NCBI RefSeq assembly: GCF_000214595.1
Contig: NZ_AFIG01000001.1
Span: 846,381 to 910,380 of the forward strand
DNA: 64,000 bases
Source: Methylophaga thalassica MP
Lineage (GTDB): Bacteria > Pseudomonadota > Gammaproteobacteria > Nitrosococcales > Methylophagaceae
Direction: 5' to 3'
This document shows positions 1 through 8,617 of the stretch, in pieces. Position 1 is the first letter of the stretch; each line of letters opens with the position of its first letter. The notes beneath the pieces are model-generated. The model saw only the letters and a list, made by a program, of their open reading frames with translations. It searched no databases and was not told where the DNA came from. Made by a program: the position numbers and the translations under genes.

Positions 1-489
1 AATGGTGTTTGTCTGACAGTGGTTGAGTTGGATGAAGCTCACGTCAGCTTTGATGTGTCCAAAGAAAGCCTTGAGCGTACCGCACTTTCCCAAATTACGG
101 CTGGGTCGTCTGTCAATCTTGAAAAAGCGCTGGCTGTTGGTGACCGCCTTGGTGGACATATGGTTAGCGGCCATGTCGATGGTTTAGGTAAGGTGTTACA
201 ACTGACACCATCAGCACGATCTGTTCAGTTTCGTATTGAAGTGCCAGCTAATCTGGAACGTTATGTTGCTGAAAAGGGCTCTATTACCATTGACGGCGTG
301 AGTCTTACTGTCAATCAGGTCGGGCCAGGCTGGTTTGACATCAATATTATTCCTCATACGATGCAGGAAACTATCATTAAAGTATACAACGTTGGCACTA
401 TGGTCAATTTAGAAGTTGATTTGATTGCCCGTTATTTAGAACGTTTATTACCTGGCCAGTCGTCAGATTTTGTCAATGAAACACTGTAA
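1..489 (+). CDS. ribE: Riboflavin synthase alpha chain, 5'-truncated by the window edge
   Basis: Converts two 6,7-dimethyl-8-ribityllumazines into riboflavin plus a pyrimidinedione. The frame is open from base 1 and reads NGVCLTVVEL, the end of the first lumazine-binding barrel, so the gene starts outside the window; the GTG at 19 is internal. The second barrel carries the family motif GGHMVSGHVDG followed by SLTVN and FDINIIPHT. About 162 residues are visible of the roughly 200-220 usual. It lies 20 bases before ribBA, consistent with a riboflavin operon. Identification is firm; only the 5' end is missing. Confidence 0.95.
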   Translation, partial: NGVCLTVVELDEAHVSFDVSKESLERTALSQITAGSSVNLEKALAVGDRLGGHMVSGHVDGLGKVLQLTPSARSVQFRIEVPANLERYVAEKGSITIDGVSLTVNQVGPGWFDINIIPHTMQETIIKVYNVGTMVNLEVDLIARYLERLLPGQSSDFVNETL

Positions 490-509
490 AACACGGTTAT
501 ACATCTAAT

Positions 510-1631
510 ATGCAACTTAATAGCACTGAAGAGATTATCGAGGATCTGAGACAAGGAAAAATGGTTATCATCATGGATGATGAAGATCGTGAAAATGAGG
601 GTGACCTCATTATGGCCGCAGAAAAAGTGACGCCAGAAGCGATTAATTTTATGGCACGGTTTGGGCGTGGTCTGATTTGTCTGACACTAACGGAAAATCG
701 TTGTCGTGAATTACGTTTGCCTCTGATGGTAAGTGATAACCAGACGCCATACTCAACTAATTTTACGGTGTCAATTGAAGCCGCAGCAGGGGTGACCACC
801 GGTATTTCAGCGGCCGATCGAGCGTTGACCGTGCAAGTCGCCGTTGATCCTGATTCACGCCCAGAAGATTTGGTTCAACCAGGCCATATTTTCCCATTAA
901 AAGCGCAACCGGGTGGCGTGTTAACTCGTGCGGGTCATACGGAAGCAGGTTGCGATTTAGCTCAGCTTGCCGGATTGTCTCCAGCGGCAGTGATTGTCGA
1001 AATCTTAAATGATGATGGCAGTATGGCCAGACGTCCGGACTTAGAGACTTTTGCCCAAACACATAATCTGAAAATCGGTACGATTGCTGACCTGATAAGT
1101 TATCGACTCGAAAATGAAATGACCGTAGAAAAGTTATCTCAATGTCAGTTTCCTACAGAATACGGCGACTTCCAGCTTTTCAGCTTTCAGGACTCAGTCA
1201 ACTCACAAGTGCATCTGGCGTTGACGTATGGTGATATTCAACCTGATGAGGAAACTATCGTACGTGTACATATGGCCGATCCACTCAGTGATATTCTAGG
1301 TTCAGTAAGAGAGCCCTCACATTGGCCAGTCCCACAAGTACTGAAAAAAATACAACAAGCTGGAAAAGGCGTTTTGGTGGTGTTGCGCTTGCCAGCACAG
1401 AATAAACAATTAGCAGCCAAAATTGCACGTTATGAACGGGAAGACCGTGATGAAAGTCCTTTGCCCGTCAAAAGTGGTTGGGACTTACGTACGTTTGGTG
1501 TCGGAGCACAAATTCTGTCTGCATTAGGCGTTAAAAAAATGCGAGTGATGGGTACGCCGACAAAATTAACGGGTGTCTCAGGCTTTGGTCTTGAGCTAGC
1601 TGGTTATCTGGAAGCCGATGAGACTGAATAA
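510..1631 (+). CDS. ribBA: 3,4-dihydroxy-2-butanone 4-phosphate synthase with degenerate GTP cyclohydrolase II domain (RibBA/RibBX type)
   Basis: The N-terminal half (about residues 1-200) is DHBP synthase, which makes the four-carbon riboflavin precursor from ribulose 5-phosphate. [11 protein letters not shown] (residues 23-33) supplies the acidic metal-binding residues and RAGHTEAG the catalytic His. The C-terminal half aligns with GTP cyclohydrolase II in outline, but the zinc-binding cysteine cluster of RibA is absent: where the cysteines are expected it reads [15 protein letters not shown]. The second domain is therefore probably not a GTP cyclohydrolase, as in other gammaproteobacterial RibBX proteins, and a true RibA should exist elsewhere. 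No ribH or nusB follows; lpxB starts 2 bases after the stop. Confidence 0.93.
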   Translation: MQLNSTEEIIEDLRQGKMVIIMDDEDRENEGDLIMAAEKVTPEAINFMARFGRGLICLTLTENRCRELRLPLMVSDNQTPYSTNFTVSIEAAAGVTTGISAADRALTVQVAVDPDSRPEDLVQPGHIFPLKAQPGGVLTRAGHTEAGCDLAQLAGLSPAAVIVEILNDDGSMARRPDLETFAQTHNLKIGTIADLISYRLENEMTVEKLSQCQFPTEYGDFQLFSFQDSVNSQVHLALTYGDIQPDEETIVRVHMADPLSDILGSVREPSHWPVPQVLKKIQQAGKGVLVVLRLPAQNKQLAAKIARYEREDRDESPLPVKSGWDLRTFGVGAQILSALGVKKMRVMGTPTKLTGVSGFGLELAGYLEADETE

Positions 1632-1633
1632 GC

Positions 1634-2776
1634 ATGCCTGAATTATTTGTAGTGGCGGGCGAGGCCTCTGGCGATGCTCATGCAGGCCGAATGTTAAAGG
1701 CCTTAAAACAACAAAGGCCTGATATTGTTGTTTCTGGCATTGGTGGCGATACCATGCGCGATGCCGGTGTTGAGATTGTTACTGATTTCGCTGAGCTGGC
1801 TGTTATGGGGCTGGTGGAAGTCATTAAACGTTATGCTCATATCAAAGCCATTTTTGATAAAACTGTCGAGCATTTAGCCACAAATAAACCGGATGCATTA
1901 ATTTTAGTGGATTACCCGGGTTTTAATCTAAAACTGGCTAAAAAGGCTCATGAACTGGGTATCCCGGTTATTTACTACATTAGCCCTAAAATATGGGCAT
2001 GGCGTGCCGGCCGGATTAAAGCGATAAAACGTTATGTCGATTTGATGCTGGTTTTATTTCCCTTTGAACAGACACTCTATGAAAAAGCGAGTGTGCCGGT
2101 AAAATGCGTTGGTCATCCCTTAGTCGATGCCGTGCACTCAGACTTGACCTCTTCACAAGCAAAGTCTCACTTTTCACTTGATGAAAATGCGCCGGTATTG
2201 GGTTTGTTTCCCGGCAGTCGTCGTAGTGAAGTTGAGGCTTTATTACCAGTAATGTTAGCGACAGCTGAACATATTCAACAACGTGACAGTTCTATACAGG
2301 TTATTTTACCTTTGGCACCGGGATTAGAAAGGGCATTGATAGAGCCCTTTTTGTCACAAACAGCGGTAAAAGTGAAAGTCATTTCCGGTGAGTTTTATGA
2401 TGTCGTTCGAAGTTGTGATGCGATTGTTGCTGCGTCGGGTACGGTGACGCTGGAAATTGCCTTGTTGGGTATTCCGCATTTGATTACTTATCGAGTTGCA
2501 CCGCTGACTTATCACATACTTAAACGACTGGTGAAAATTCCCTATGTCGGCTTGTGTAATATTGTGACTGGAGAAAATGTGGTCACCGAATTATTACAAA
2601 AGCAGGTTTCCGTTTCAGAATTAGCCCCCCGATTGCTGTATTTCTTAACAGCCGCGGATGCTAAACAAAACGCTGAATCTGTTCAGCAACAAGTGTTTAA
2701 GGCGTTAGGGCCTTCCGGTGGCGCTGAGAATGCAGCAAAAGCAGTTATCTCGTTTATTGATGCTAAATCGTCATGA
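1634..2776 (+). CDS. lpxB: Lipid-A-disaccharide synthase
   Basis: GT19 glycosyltransferase that joins UDP-diacylglucosamine and lipid X to form the lipid A disaccharide at the inner membrane. At 380 residues it has normal family length. N-terminal [12 protein letters not shown] (about residues 6-17), [10 protein letters not shown] in the middle and AASGTVTLE in the C-terminal nucleotide-binding half are family signatures. It starts 2 bases after ribBA and its stop overlaps rnhB by 4 bases (ATGA), so translation is probably coupled. The lpxB-rnhB junction is common in proteobacteria. Confidence 0.96.
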   Translation: MPELFVVAGEASGDAHAGRMLKALKQQRPDIVVSGIGGDTMRDAGVEIVTDFAELAVMGLVEVIKRYAHIKAIFDKTVEHLATNKPDALILVDYPGFNLKLAKKAHELGIPVIYYISPKIWAWRAGRIKAIKRYVDLMLVLFPFEQTLYEKASVPVKCVGHPLVDAVHSDLTSSQAKSHFSLDENAPVLGLFPGSRRSEVEALLPVMLATAEHIQQRDSSIQVILPLAPGLERALIEPFLSQTAVKVKVISGEFYDVVRSCDAIVAASGTVTLEIALLGIPHLITYRVAPLTYHILKRLVKIPYVGLCNIVTGENVVTELLQKQVSVSELAPRLLYFLTAADAKQNAESVQQQVFKALGPSGGAENAAKAVISFIDAKSS

Positions 2777-3348
2777 TAGAGACCATTTACGTTGCCGGAG
2801 TGGATGAGGTTGGGCGTGGTCCTCTGGCGGGTCCGGTGGTGACGGCTGCAGTCATTCTTGACCCACAAAACCCTATAGCAGGCTTGGCAGACTCAAAAAA
2901 GCTCACTGAAAAACGAAGAGAATTTTTGGTGCCACTGATTCAAAAGCATGCTCTGGCATGGGCCATGGGCAGAGCTGAACCAGAAGAAATTGATGAGCTA
3001 AATATCTTACAGGCGAGTTTATTGGCAATGAAAAGGGCTGTTGAAGCCCTATCAATTTCACCTGAACATGTGCTTGTTGATGGTATCCATGCACCCAAAC
3101 TGAATTGCCCGGTAACAACAATTATCAAAGGTGATCAATCTGAGCCTGCCATTGCTGCCGCTTCAATCTTAGCTAAAGTCGCACGGGATCAGGAAATGGT
3201 GGCACTGGATAATGTGTATCCTGGTTATGGTTTTGCCAAACATAAAGGTTATCCAACCAAGCAGCATCAACAAGCCCTTCTCAGTTTGGGGGTAACCGAT
3301 ATTCATAGACGTTCTTTTGGTCCTGTGCAGGCTGCCTTATTATCATGA
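2773..3348 (+). CDS. rnhB: Ribonuclease HII
   Basis: Type 2 RNase H that cuts the RNA strand of RNA-DNA hybrids and removes misincorporated ribonucleotides. [15 protein letters not shown] (from residue 9) holds the first two acidic catalytic residues, Asp11 and Glu12, and the GRG that recognises the 2'-[13 protein letters not shown] and the later VLVDG Asp also match the family. Length 191 is typical. The start overlaps the lpxB stop by 4 bases. Confidence 0.96.
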   Translation: MIETIYVAGVDEVGRGPLAGPVVTAAVILDPQNPIAGLADSKKLTEKRREFLVPLIQKHALAWAMGRAEPEEIDELNILQASLLAMKRAVEALSISPEHVLVDGIHAPKLNCPVTTIIKGDQSEPAIAAASILAKVARDQEMVALDNVYPGYGFAKHKGYPTKQHQQALLSLGVTDIHRRSFGPVQAALLS

Positions 3349-3403
3349 TGTTCGATGATATAAATCATAGAAATGCTAATGAGCATGGTATTATTCAAAG
3401 CTT

Positions 3404-4768
3404 ATGCTGTCGTTAAATAAAATCTTCAACAAATTGGTGAGAGGCAAAAGCGGTCAAGATCCACAACAAGGGCGCGAACCGTTAATTATCCCTCGTAGCG
3501 AACACACAATTTCGCGTAAACAGATTAGCCAACATGCGCTCAAGGTATTGTATACCTTGAAAGAGGCGGGTTATGAGGCTTACCTGGTGGGTGGTTGTGT
3601 TCGTGATTTATTACTTGGCTATGAGCCAAAAGACTTTGATGTCGCCACGAATGCTTCTCCTGAGCAAGTACATAAATTGTTTAAACGTAGCCAACTGATT
3701 GGCAGACGTTTCAAACTGGTGCATGTCAGGTTTGGACGCGAGGTCATTGAAGTTGCCACATTCAGAGCTCCCCCTGAAGCTAAACAGCATGTTGATACCC
3801 AAGGTCGCATCATGCAGGACAATGTTTACGGCACTTTAGAGCAGGATGCCTGGCGTCGCGACTTTACGATTAATGCCCTTTATTACAATATTAAAGACTT
3901 CTCTATTATTGATTATACCGGTGGGATGGCTGATCTTAATGCTGGCCTTATCCGTTTAATTGGTGACGTGGAAACACGTTATCGGGAAGATCCTGTACGC
4001 ATGTTAAGGGCCTGCCGCTTTTTGGCTAAGCTGGGTCTAAAACTGGATAAACAGACGGAACAGGGCATTTTTGACTGGGCACATTTGATTAGAGATATCC
4101 CTCCGGCACGATTGTTTGATGAAACACTCAAACTATACCTGAGCGGCCAAGCGGGGATGACTCATGATTTACTTTGTCATTACGGCCTGTTTGAACATCT
4201 GTACCCTCAAACAGCTGCTTTATTACATGAAGAGCAAGACGGCTATCCAAGAACAATGCTGATGAAAGCATTAGAGAACACAGATATCCGTATTGCTGCT
4301 GATAAACCGGTTACACCAGCATTTTTATTCGCAGCGATTTTATGGGAACCGGTGAGACAACGAACCTTATTGCTGATGACAAACGGCATGCCAGAAATTC
4401 CAGCGATGCAGCGAGCGTCGTCAGAAATTATTGGTGAGCAGATCCAACGTGTTGCTATTCCAAAGCGTTATAGTCTGGTAACGCGTGATATATGGACTTT
4501 ACAGCCCCGATTATTGAAGCGTCAGGGGAAAAGGGCATACAGAACCTTATTACATCCAAAGTTTCGCGCTGGATATGACTTTTTAGCATTACGTGCAGAG
4601 TCTGGTGAACCGTTGAACGAACCTGTCGATTGGTGGACAAAATTTCAGGCTGAAACAGCCACTCAGCAGCAGGTAATGGTTGATTCGCTGGGTAAAGAGA
4701 GCAGTGTAAAAAAGCCCCGCCGTCGACGTCGAAGACGACCAGCAGCAAAAAAAACGGAACAGAATTAA
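3404..4768 (+). CDS. pcnB: Poly(A) polymerase I
   Basis: Adds poly(A) tails to RNA 3' ends and so promotes decay. The class II nucleotidyltransferase core is clear: YLVGGCVRDLLLG, then KDFDVAT with the Asp-x-Asp metal pair, then GRRFKLVHVRFG, and RDFTINALYY before the helical RNA-binding domains. The C-terminus is extremely basic (KKPRRRRRRRP near residue 440), as in other proteobacterial PcnB. Its last base is shared with the folK start (TAATG). The 55 bases after rnhB may hold its promoter. Confidence 0.95.
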   Translation: MLSLNKIFNKLVRGKSGQDPQQGREPLIIPRSEHTISRKQISQHALKVLYTLKEAGYEAYLVGGCVRDLLLGYEPKDFDVATNASPEQVHKLFKRSQLIGRRFKLVHVRFGREVIEVATFRAPPEAKQHVDTQGRIMQDNVYGTLEQDAWRRDFTINALYYNIKDFSIIDYTGGMADLNAGLIRLIGDVETRYREDPVRMLRACRFLAKLGLKLDKQTEQGIFDWAHLIRDIPPARLFDETLKLYLSGQAGMTHDLLCHYGLFEHLYPQTAALLHEEQDGYPRTMLMKALENTDIRIAADKPVTPAFLFAAILWEPVRQRTLLLMTNGMPEIPAMQRASSEIIGEQIQRVAIPKRYSLVTRDIWTLQPRLLKRQGKRAYRTLLHPKFRAGYDFLALRAESGEPLNEPVDWWTKFQAETATQQQVMVDSLGKESSVKKPRRRRRRRPAAKKTEQN

Positions 4769-5256
4769 TGCAGGTGTTTATCGGATTGGGAAGTAATTTA
4801 GACGACCCGCAAACGCAAATTTTGACAGCGATTGACGATATAAAAAAACTCGACAACACGCGTCTAATCAAACAATCATCGCTTTATCATAGCCCGCCAA
4901 TGGGACCCCAGGATCAGCCTGATTATGTGAATGCTGTTGTCGAGGTGGACACAGGATTGCCGCCGCATGTATTGCTTGATAACCTGCAAAAACTTGAACA
5001 AAAGCACGGAAGAATAAAAAAGCGACATTGGGGTGAACGTACGCTGGATCTGGATATTTTGCTTTATTCTAATCTGATGATCGATGATGAACGATTAAAA
5101 GTCCCGCATCCTGGCTTAACAGAACGTGCTTTTGTGGTGTACCCATTAGCTGAAATTGCTGCTGATATCACTATCCCTGGTAAAGGTGATTTAGCAACCA
5201 TAAAGCAAGATTGTCCTTTGGATGGATTGAGAAAAGTGGAAATGCATAAACAATGA
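4768..5256 (+). CDS. folK: 6-hydroxymethyl-7,8-dihydropterin pyrophosphokinase
   Basis: Transfers pyrophosphate from ATP to the pterin in folate synthesis. GLGSNLDDP at the N-terminus, the pterin-binding NAVVEVDT region and WGERTLDLDILLY are HPPK signatures; the DLDIL aspartates bind magnesium. Length 162 is typical. It overlaps pcnB by 1 base and the following kinase by 4 bases (ATGA). The pcnB-folK-pan order is conserved in gammaproteobacteria. Confidence 0.96.
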   Translation: MQVFIGLGSNLDDPQTQILTAIDDIKKLDNTRLIKQSSLYHSPPMGPQDQPDYVNAVVEVDTGLPPHVLLDNLQKLEQKHGRIKKRHWGERTLDLDILLYSNLMIDDERLKVPHPGLTERAFVVYPLAEIAADITIPGKGDLATIKQDCPLDGLRKVEMHKQ

Positions 5257-5912
5257 ATCACTCGCTAACACATCGTTATATTGTGGTTGAAGGCCCCATC
5301 GGCGTGGGTAAAACCCATTTAGTGAAACGTTTGGCCGAGAGTTTTTCTGGTTCGGTTTTACTTGAGCAGCCTGAACAAAATCCCTTTCTGGAAAAATTTT
5401 ATCTGTATCCGAAACAGTCTGCTTTACCTACGCAGTTGAGCTTTCTGATGCAGCGAGTCAAATTGGGTAAGTCACTAAATCAGGATGATTTATTCAATGA
5501 TTTGCATATCGCTGATTTTATGGTGGAAAAGGACAAATTATTTGCTCAAATTTCCCTGGATGACGATGAGTTAGCTTTATACAATATGGTCTATGATAAT
5601 TTGACTTTGCATCATAGAACGCCTGATTTAGTCATCTATCTACAAGCCTCTTTACCTGTACTAAAATCGCGGATTGCTCAGCGTGGCATTAGTTATGAAC
5701 AACATGTAGAAGAAGGCTATCTGAAACGTTTAGCCGATACTTATGCCGATTTTTTCCATTATTACGATGCGTCACCCCTTTTAATTGTCAACGCGGAGCA
5801 GATCGATTTGGTGAACGGTGATCAGGACTACCTGCAATTACTCGAACAAATCTGTAGCATTCAAAGTGGTCGTCATTATTACAATCCTTTGCCCGTCTCA
5901 GAGAAGAAATAA
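5253..5912 (+). CDS. Deoxynucleoside kinase family protein (dGK/dAK-like)
   Basis: Resembles the deoxyguanosine/deoxyadenosine kinase family. It has a P-loop, EGPIGVGKTHLVKRL (about residues 13-27), a Glu-rich segment after strand 2 (LLEQPEQNPFLEKFY) that normally selects the deoxynucleoside, and a LID-type Arg in LKSRIAQRGISYE. At 219 residues it fits the family. It is sandwiched between folK and panB with a 4-base overlap upstream and 2-base gap downstream, a frequent arrangement in gammaproteobacteria whose reason is unclear. The physiological substrate cannot be read from the sequence. Confidence 0.88.
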   Translation: MNHSLTHRYIVVEGPIGVGKTHLVKRLAESFSGSVLLEQPEQNPFLEKFYLYPKQSALPTQLSFLMQRVKLGKSLNQDDLFNDLHIADFMVEKDKLFAQISLDDDELALYNMVYDNLTLHHRTPDLVIYLQASLPVLKSRIAQRGISYEQHVEEGYLKRLADTYADFFHYYDASPLLIVNAEQIDLVNGDQDYLQLLEQICSIQSGRHYYNPLPVSEKK

Positions 5913-5914
5913 TC

Positions 5915-6709
5915 ATGAGCCGTATTAGCCTTAAACATCTGCGTCAAATGAAAGTGGCGCAGGAAAAAATCGCTGTTCTGACAGCATATGATGCCAGTTT
6001 CAGTTATGCGCTTGAGCAAGCCGGTGTCGATATTCTGCTGGTAGGTGATTCGCTGGGTATGGTGATCCAGGGCCAGGAAAGTACTGTTCCTGTCAGTGTT
6101 GACGATATTATTTATCACACAGCCAATGTTATCCGTGGCAGCGATAAATTATTCGTTATTGCTGATATGCCATTTATGAGTTATGCCAATCCAGACCAAG
6201 CTATCAAAAACGCCGCACGACTAATGGCCGAAGGTGGAGCGCAGATGGTCAAACTTGAAGGCGGGGCGGTCATCATTGAGACAGTGAAACAACTCACTGC
6301 GCGGGGTATCCCTGTTTGTGGACACCTGGGATTATTACCTCAATCAGTTCACCGCTTAGGTGGTTATATTGTGCAGGGTCGTGAGACAGCGGCGGCTGAA
6401 GAATTGATCGCCGATGCTATCAGTTTGCAAGAAGCTGGAGCAGATATGTTGGTGTTGGAATGTGTACCGGCGACCTTAGGTGCGGTAGTCAGTAAACAAT
6501 TGGATATTCCTGTTATCGGTATTGGTGCAGGCAGTGACTGTGATGGTCAAGTGCTGGTGGTATATGACATGCTGGGCTTAACGCCTGGAAAACGTCCACG
6601 CTTCAGTCATGACTTTTTAGCTGATACAGGCTCAATACAATCGGCCATTGCCTCCTACGTGAAATCAGTGAAATCTGGTGCGTTTCCAAATGCGGAGCAG
6701 CAATTCTAA
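5915..6709 (+). CDS. panB: 3-methyl-2-oxobutanoate hydroxymethyltransferase
   Basis: First committed step of pantothenate synthesis: adds a hydroxymethyl group from methylene-tetrahydrofolate to 2-oxoisovalerate. LTAYDASFSYALEQAGVDILLVGDSLGM and ADMPFMSY are family blocks holding Mg-binding aspartates; KLEGG and GHLGLLPQSV follow. Length 264 is standard. It shares its last base with panC (TAATG). Confidence 0.97.
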   Translation: MSRISLKHLRQMKVAQEKIAVLTAYDASFSYALEQAGVDILLVGDSLGMVIQGQESTVPVSVDDIIYHTANVIRGSDKLFVIADMPFMSYANPDQAIKNAARLMAEGGAQMVKLEGGAVIIETVKQLTARGIPVCGHLGLLPQSVHRLGGYIVQGRETAAAEELIADAISLQEAGADMLVLECVPATLGAVVSKQLDIPVIGIGAGSDCDGQVLVVYDMLGLTPGKRPRFSHDFLADTGSIQSAIASYVKSVKSGAFPNAEQQF

Positions 6710-7563
6710 TGGCGATTGCAGAAAACCTGAGTGCATTAAAAACACGTATTAAAAGCTGGCGACAGCAAAATGAAGTGATTGCTTTTGTTCCGACGATGGG
6801 AAATCTGCATGAAGGGCATCTGTCGCTAGTACAAAAGGCACGTGAACTGGCAGACCGGGTTGTGGTGAGTATTTTTGTTAACCCGTTACAGTTCAATGAT
6901 CAACAGGATTTGACGAATTACCCGCGCACATTGAATGACGATGTTCAATTGCTGAGCGAGCTGGATTGTGAGCTTATTTTTACGCCGACAGAAGAGATGA
7001 TCTATCCGAATGGCATGGCGTCACTAACAAAAGTCATTGTGCCTGGGTTTGATGATAAATTATGTGGTAAAGGTCGTCCTGGACATTTTGATGGCGTGGC
7101 AACCGTTGTGACAAAATTATTCAATATGGTTCAGCCGGATATTGCGATTTTTGGCGAAAAAGATTATCAGCAATTAATGTTAATCAAAAAGCTGGTCGCT
7201 GATTTGAACTTAACGGTAGATGTGATTGGCGTGCCCACAAGACGGCAGGATAGCGGGCTGGCAATGAGTTCCAGAAACACCTTATTAACTCAGAAACAGT
7301 TAGTGCAGGCGCCGTCTTTATATAAAACACTGCTCGCCACTAAACACGCGATTGAAGAGCAGGGCGAGACCGATTTTTCTTTGCTGTGCGGACAAGCAAA
7401 ACAGCAATTACAAGAAGCAGGTTTAGAACCTGAATATGTTGATATTCGCCGCGCAGAAGATTTAGAACTGGCCAATGCTAACGACAAACAGCTTCGCATT
7501 CTTGCTGCTGCACGGCTCGGTAGTGTCAGGCTAATAGATAATATTGCTTGTGACCTTGCCTGA
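6709..7563 (+). CDS. panC: Pantothenate synthetase (pantoate-beta-alanine ligase)
   Basis: Condenses pantoate and beta-alanine using ATP via a pantoyl-adenylate. VPTMGNLHEGHLSLV carries the HxGH nucleotide-binding motif, FGEKDYQQLM the KDxQQ segment, and AMSSRN the KMSKS-like loop. Length 284 is normal. It is translationally coupled to panB; panD begins 51 bases later. Confidence 0.97.
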   Translation: MAIAENLSALKTRIKSWRQQNEVIAFVPTMGNLHEGHLSLVQKARELADRVVVSIFVNPLQFNDQQDLTNYPRTLNDDVQLLSELDCELIFTPTEEMIYPNGMASLTKVIVPGFDDKLCGKGRPGHFDGVATVVTKLFNMVQPDIAIFGEKDYQQLMLIKKLVADLNLTVDVIGVPTRRQDSGLAMSSRNTLLTQKQLVQAPSLYKTLLATKHAIEEQGETDFSLLCGQAKQQLQEAGLEPEYVDIRRAEDLELANANDKQLRILAAARLGSVRLIDNIACDLA

Positions 7564-7614
7564 TTTTTCTTAAAAAGCGATAATATTGAGCTATTTCATA
7601 AGAACATTCTGGCT

Positions 7615-7995
7615 ATGCAACTGACCTTTTTAAAAGCAAAATTACATCGTGCTTGCGTCACTCATTCCGAACTGGAATACGAGGGCTCGTGTGCAATTGA
7701 TGGAAAGTTACTGGAAGCGGCCGGTATTCACGAATATGAGCAAATCCAGATTTATAACGTCGCTAATGGCGAACGCTTTACCACTTATGCGATTCGCGCT
7801 GAGGATGGCTCAAATATTATCTCTGTCAATGGTGCCGCTGCGCACAAAGCTTCCCCGGGTGATCGTTTAATCATTTGTGCTTTTGTCACCTTAGATGCCA
7901 AAGAAGTCGAGAATTTCAAACCTACTTTGGTTTATCTTGATGAAAACAACGATATTACGCATATGCGTCACGCCATTCCTGTTCAGGCTGCATAG
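7615..7995 (+). CDS. panD: Aspartate 1-decarboxylase
   Basis: Makes beta-alanine from aspartate with a self-generated pyruvoyl cofactor. Cleavage between Gly24 and Ser25 is predicted from YEGSCAID, exactly at the conserved position, and NGAAAH follows at about residue 72. Length 126 matches E. coli PanD. It completes a full panBCD set, so beta-alanine and pantoate branches are both encoded here. Confidence 0.97.
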   Translation: MQLTFLKAKLHRACVTHSELEYEGSCAIDGKLLEAAGIHEYEQIQIYNVANGERFTTYAIRAEDGSNIISVNGAAAHKASPGDRLIICAFVTLDAKEVENFKPTLVYLDENNDITHMRHAIPVQAA

Positions 7996-8017
7996 AAACA
8001 CACGAGTTTAAATTCCC

Positions 8018-8530
8018 ATGGAAAGATTGTTTGAGAAAGCGCTCTGGAATAGCCGCTTTGTTGTTCTGACGGCGGTTATCGCCAGCCTGATAACTGCATT
8101 AGCAATGTTCTATATGGCAACCGTTGATGTGTATTATTTAGTCACCCATCTGGGGCTTTATATGTCGCCTGATCTCATTGGTGAAGCACGGCAAGACTTT
8201 CGTGCTGAAACCGTTACACATGTGGTTGAAGTGATTGATGGTTATCTACTAGCCACGGTTTTATTTATCTTTTCTCTTGGTTTGTATGAGCTGTTTATCA
8301 GCAAAATTGAAGAAGCAGAAGAGAGTGAGAACTCAAAAGTATTAGCTATCCATAGTTTAGATGATTTAAAAGCGCGTTTAGGTCGTGTTGTTCTGATGAT
8401 TCTGATCGTTAACTTTTTCGAACATGCTATCAGTATGGACTTCCATGGACCTCTTGATTTGCTGGCTCTAGCTGCCGGTATTGGTCTCATCTCCTTAGCC
8501 TTATACTTCTCCCACGCTGACGATCATTAA
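8018..8530 (+). CDS. yqhA: YqhA/UPF0114 family membrane protein
   Basis: A 170-residue integral membrane protein with about three or four hydrophobic segments (near residues 13-35, 72-92, 125-140 and 145-163). The N-terminal FEKALWNSRFVVL and TVLFIFSLGLYELFISKIEEAE match the UPF0114 family, which has no assigned function. It starts 22 bases after panD and may be cotranscribed, but no functional link to pantothenate is known. The following 87 bases hold a Pho-box array for the next gene. Confidence 0.85.
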   Translation: MERLFEKALWNSRFVVLTAVIASLITALAMFYMATVDVYYLVTHLGLYMSPDLIGEARQDFRAETVTHVVEVIDGYLLATVLFIFSLGLYELFISKIEEAEESENSKVLAIHSLDDLKARLGRVVLMILIVNFFEHAISMDFHGPLDLLALAAGIGLISLALYFSHADDH

Positions 8531-8531
8531 T

Positions 8532-8570
8532 CGTCACAAAAACGTCATTAAAACGTTATAACGCTGTCAC
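8532..8570 (+). promoter_or_regulatory. Tandem Pho boxes (PhoB binding sites) upstream of the olsF-like gene
   Basis: Four GTCA-like half-sites lie exactly 11 bases apart: GTCA at 8533, GTCA at 8544, GTTA at 8555 and GTCA at 8566, separated by AT-rich spacers. This is the geometry of two adjacent Pho boxes (7-bp half-site plus 4 bp). The last half-site ends 10 bases before TATGCT (8581-8586), the correct place for a -10 element at a PhoB-activated promoter. PhoB control of ornithine-lipid genes under phosphate limitation is established in other bacteria; here it is inferred. Confidence 0.75.
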
Positions 8571-8573
8571 ATC

Positions 8574-8614
8574 TTCTCTCTATGCTTGCATGCTATCTGC
8601 AAGCATAGAGAGAA
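8574..8614. repeat. Perfect 17-bp inverted repeat between Pho boxes and the olsF-like start codon
   Basis: Arms at 8574-8590 and 8598-8614 are perfectly complementary around a 7-base centre (TGCTATC). The right arm contains AGAGAG, the probable ribosome binding site of the gene starting at 8618, and the left arm contains the presumed -10 TATGCT. If transcription starts about 7 bases after that -10, only the right arm is transcribed, so a DNA operator is more likely than an RNA hairpin; transcripts from further upstream would form a hairpin hiding the ribosome binding site. Confidence 0.8.
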
Positions 8615-8617
8615 AAC

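Noticed and set aside
4455..4871. 138-codon minus-strand frame
   Set aside because: Lies opposite pcnB and folK, both well identified; it is a shadow.
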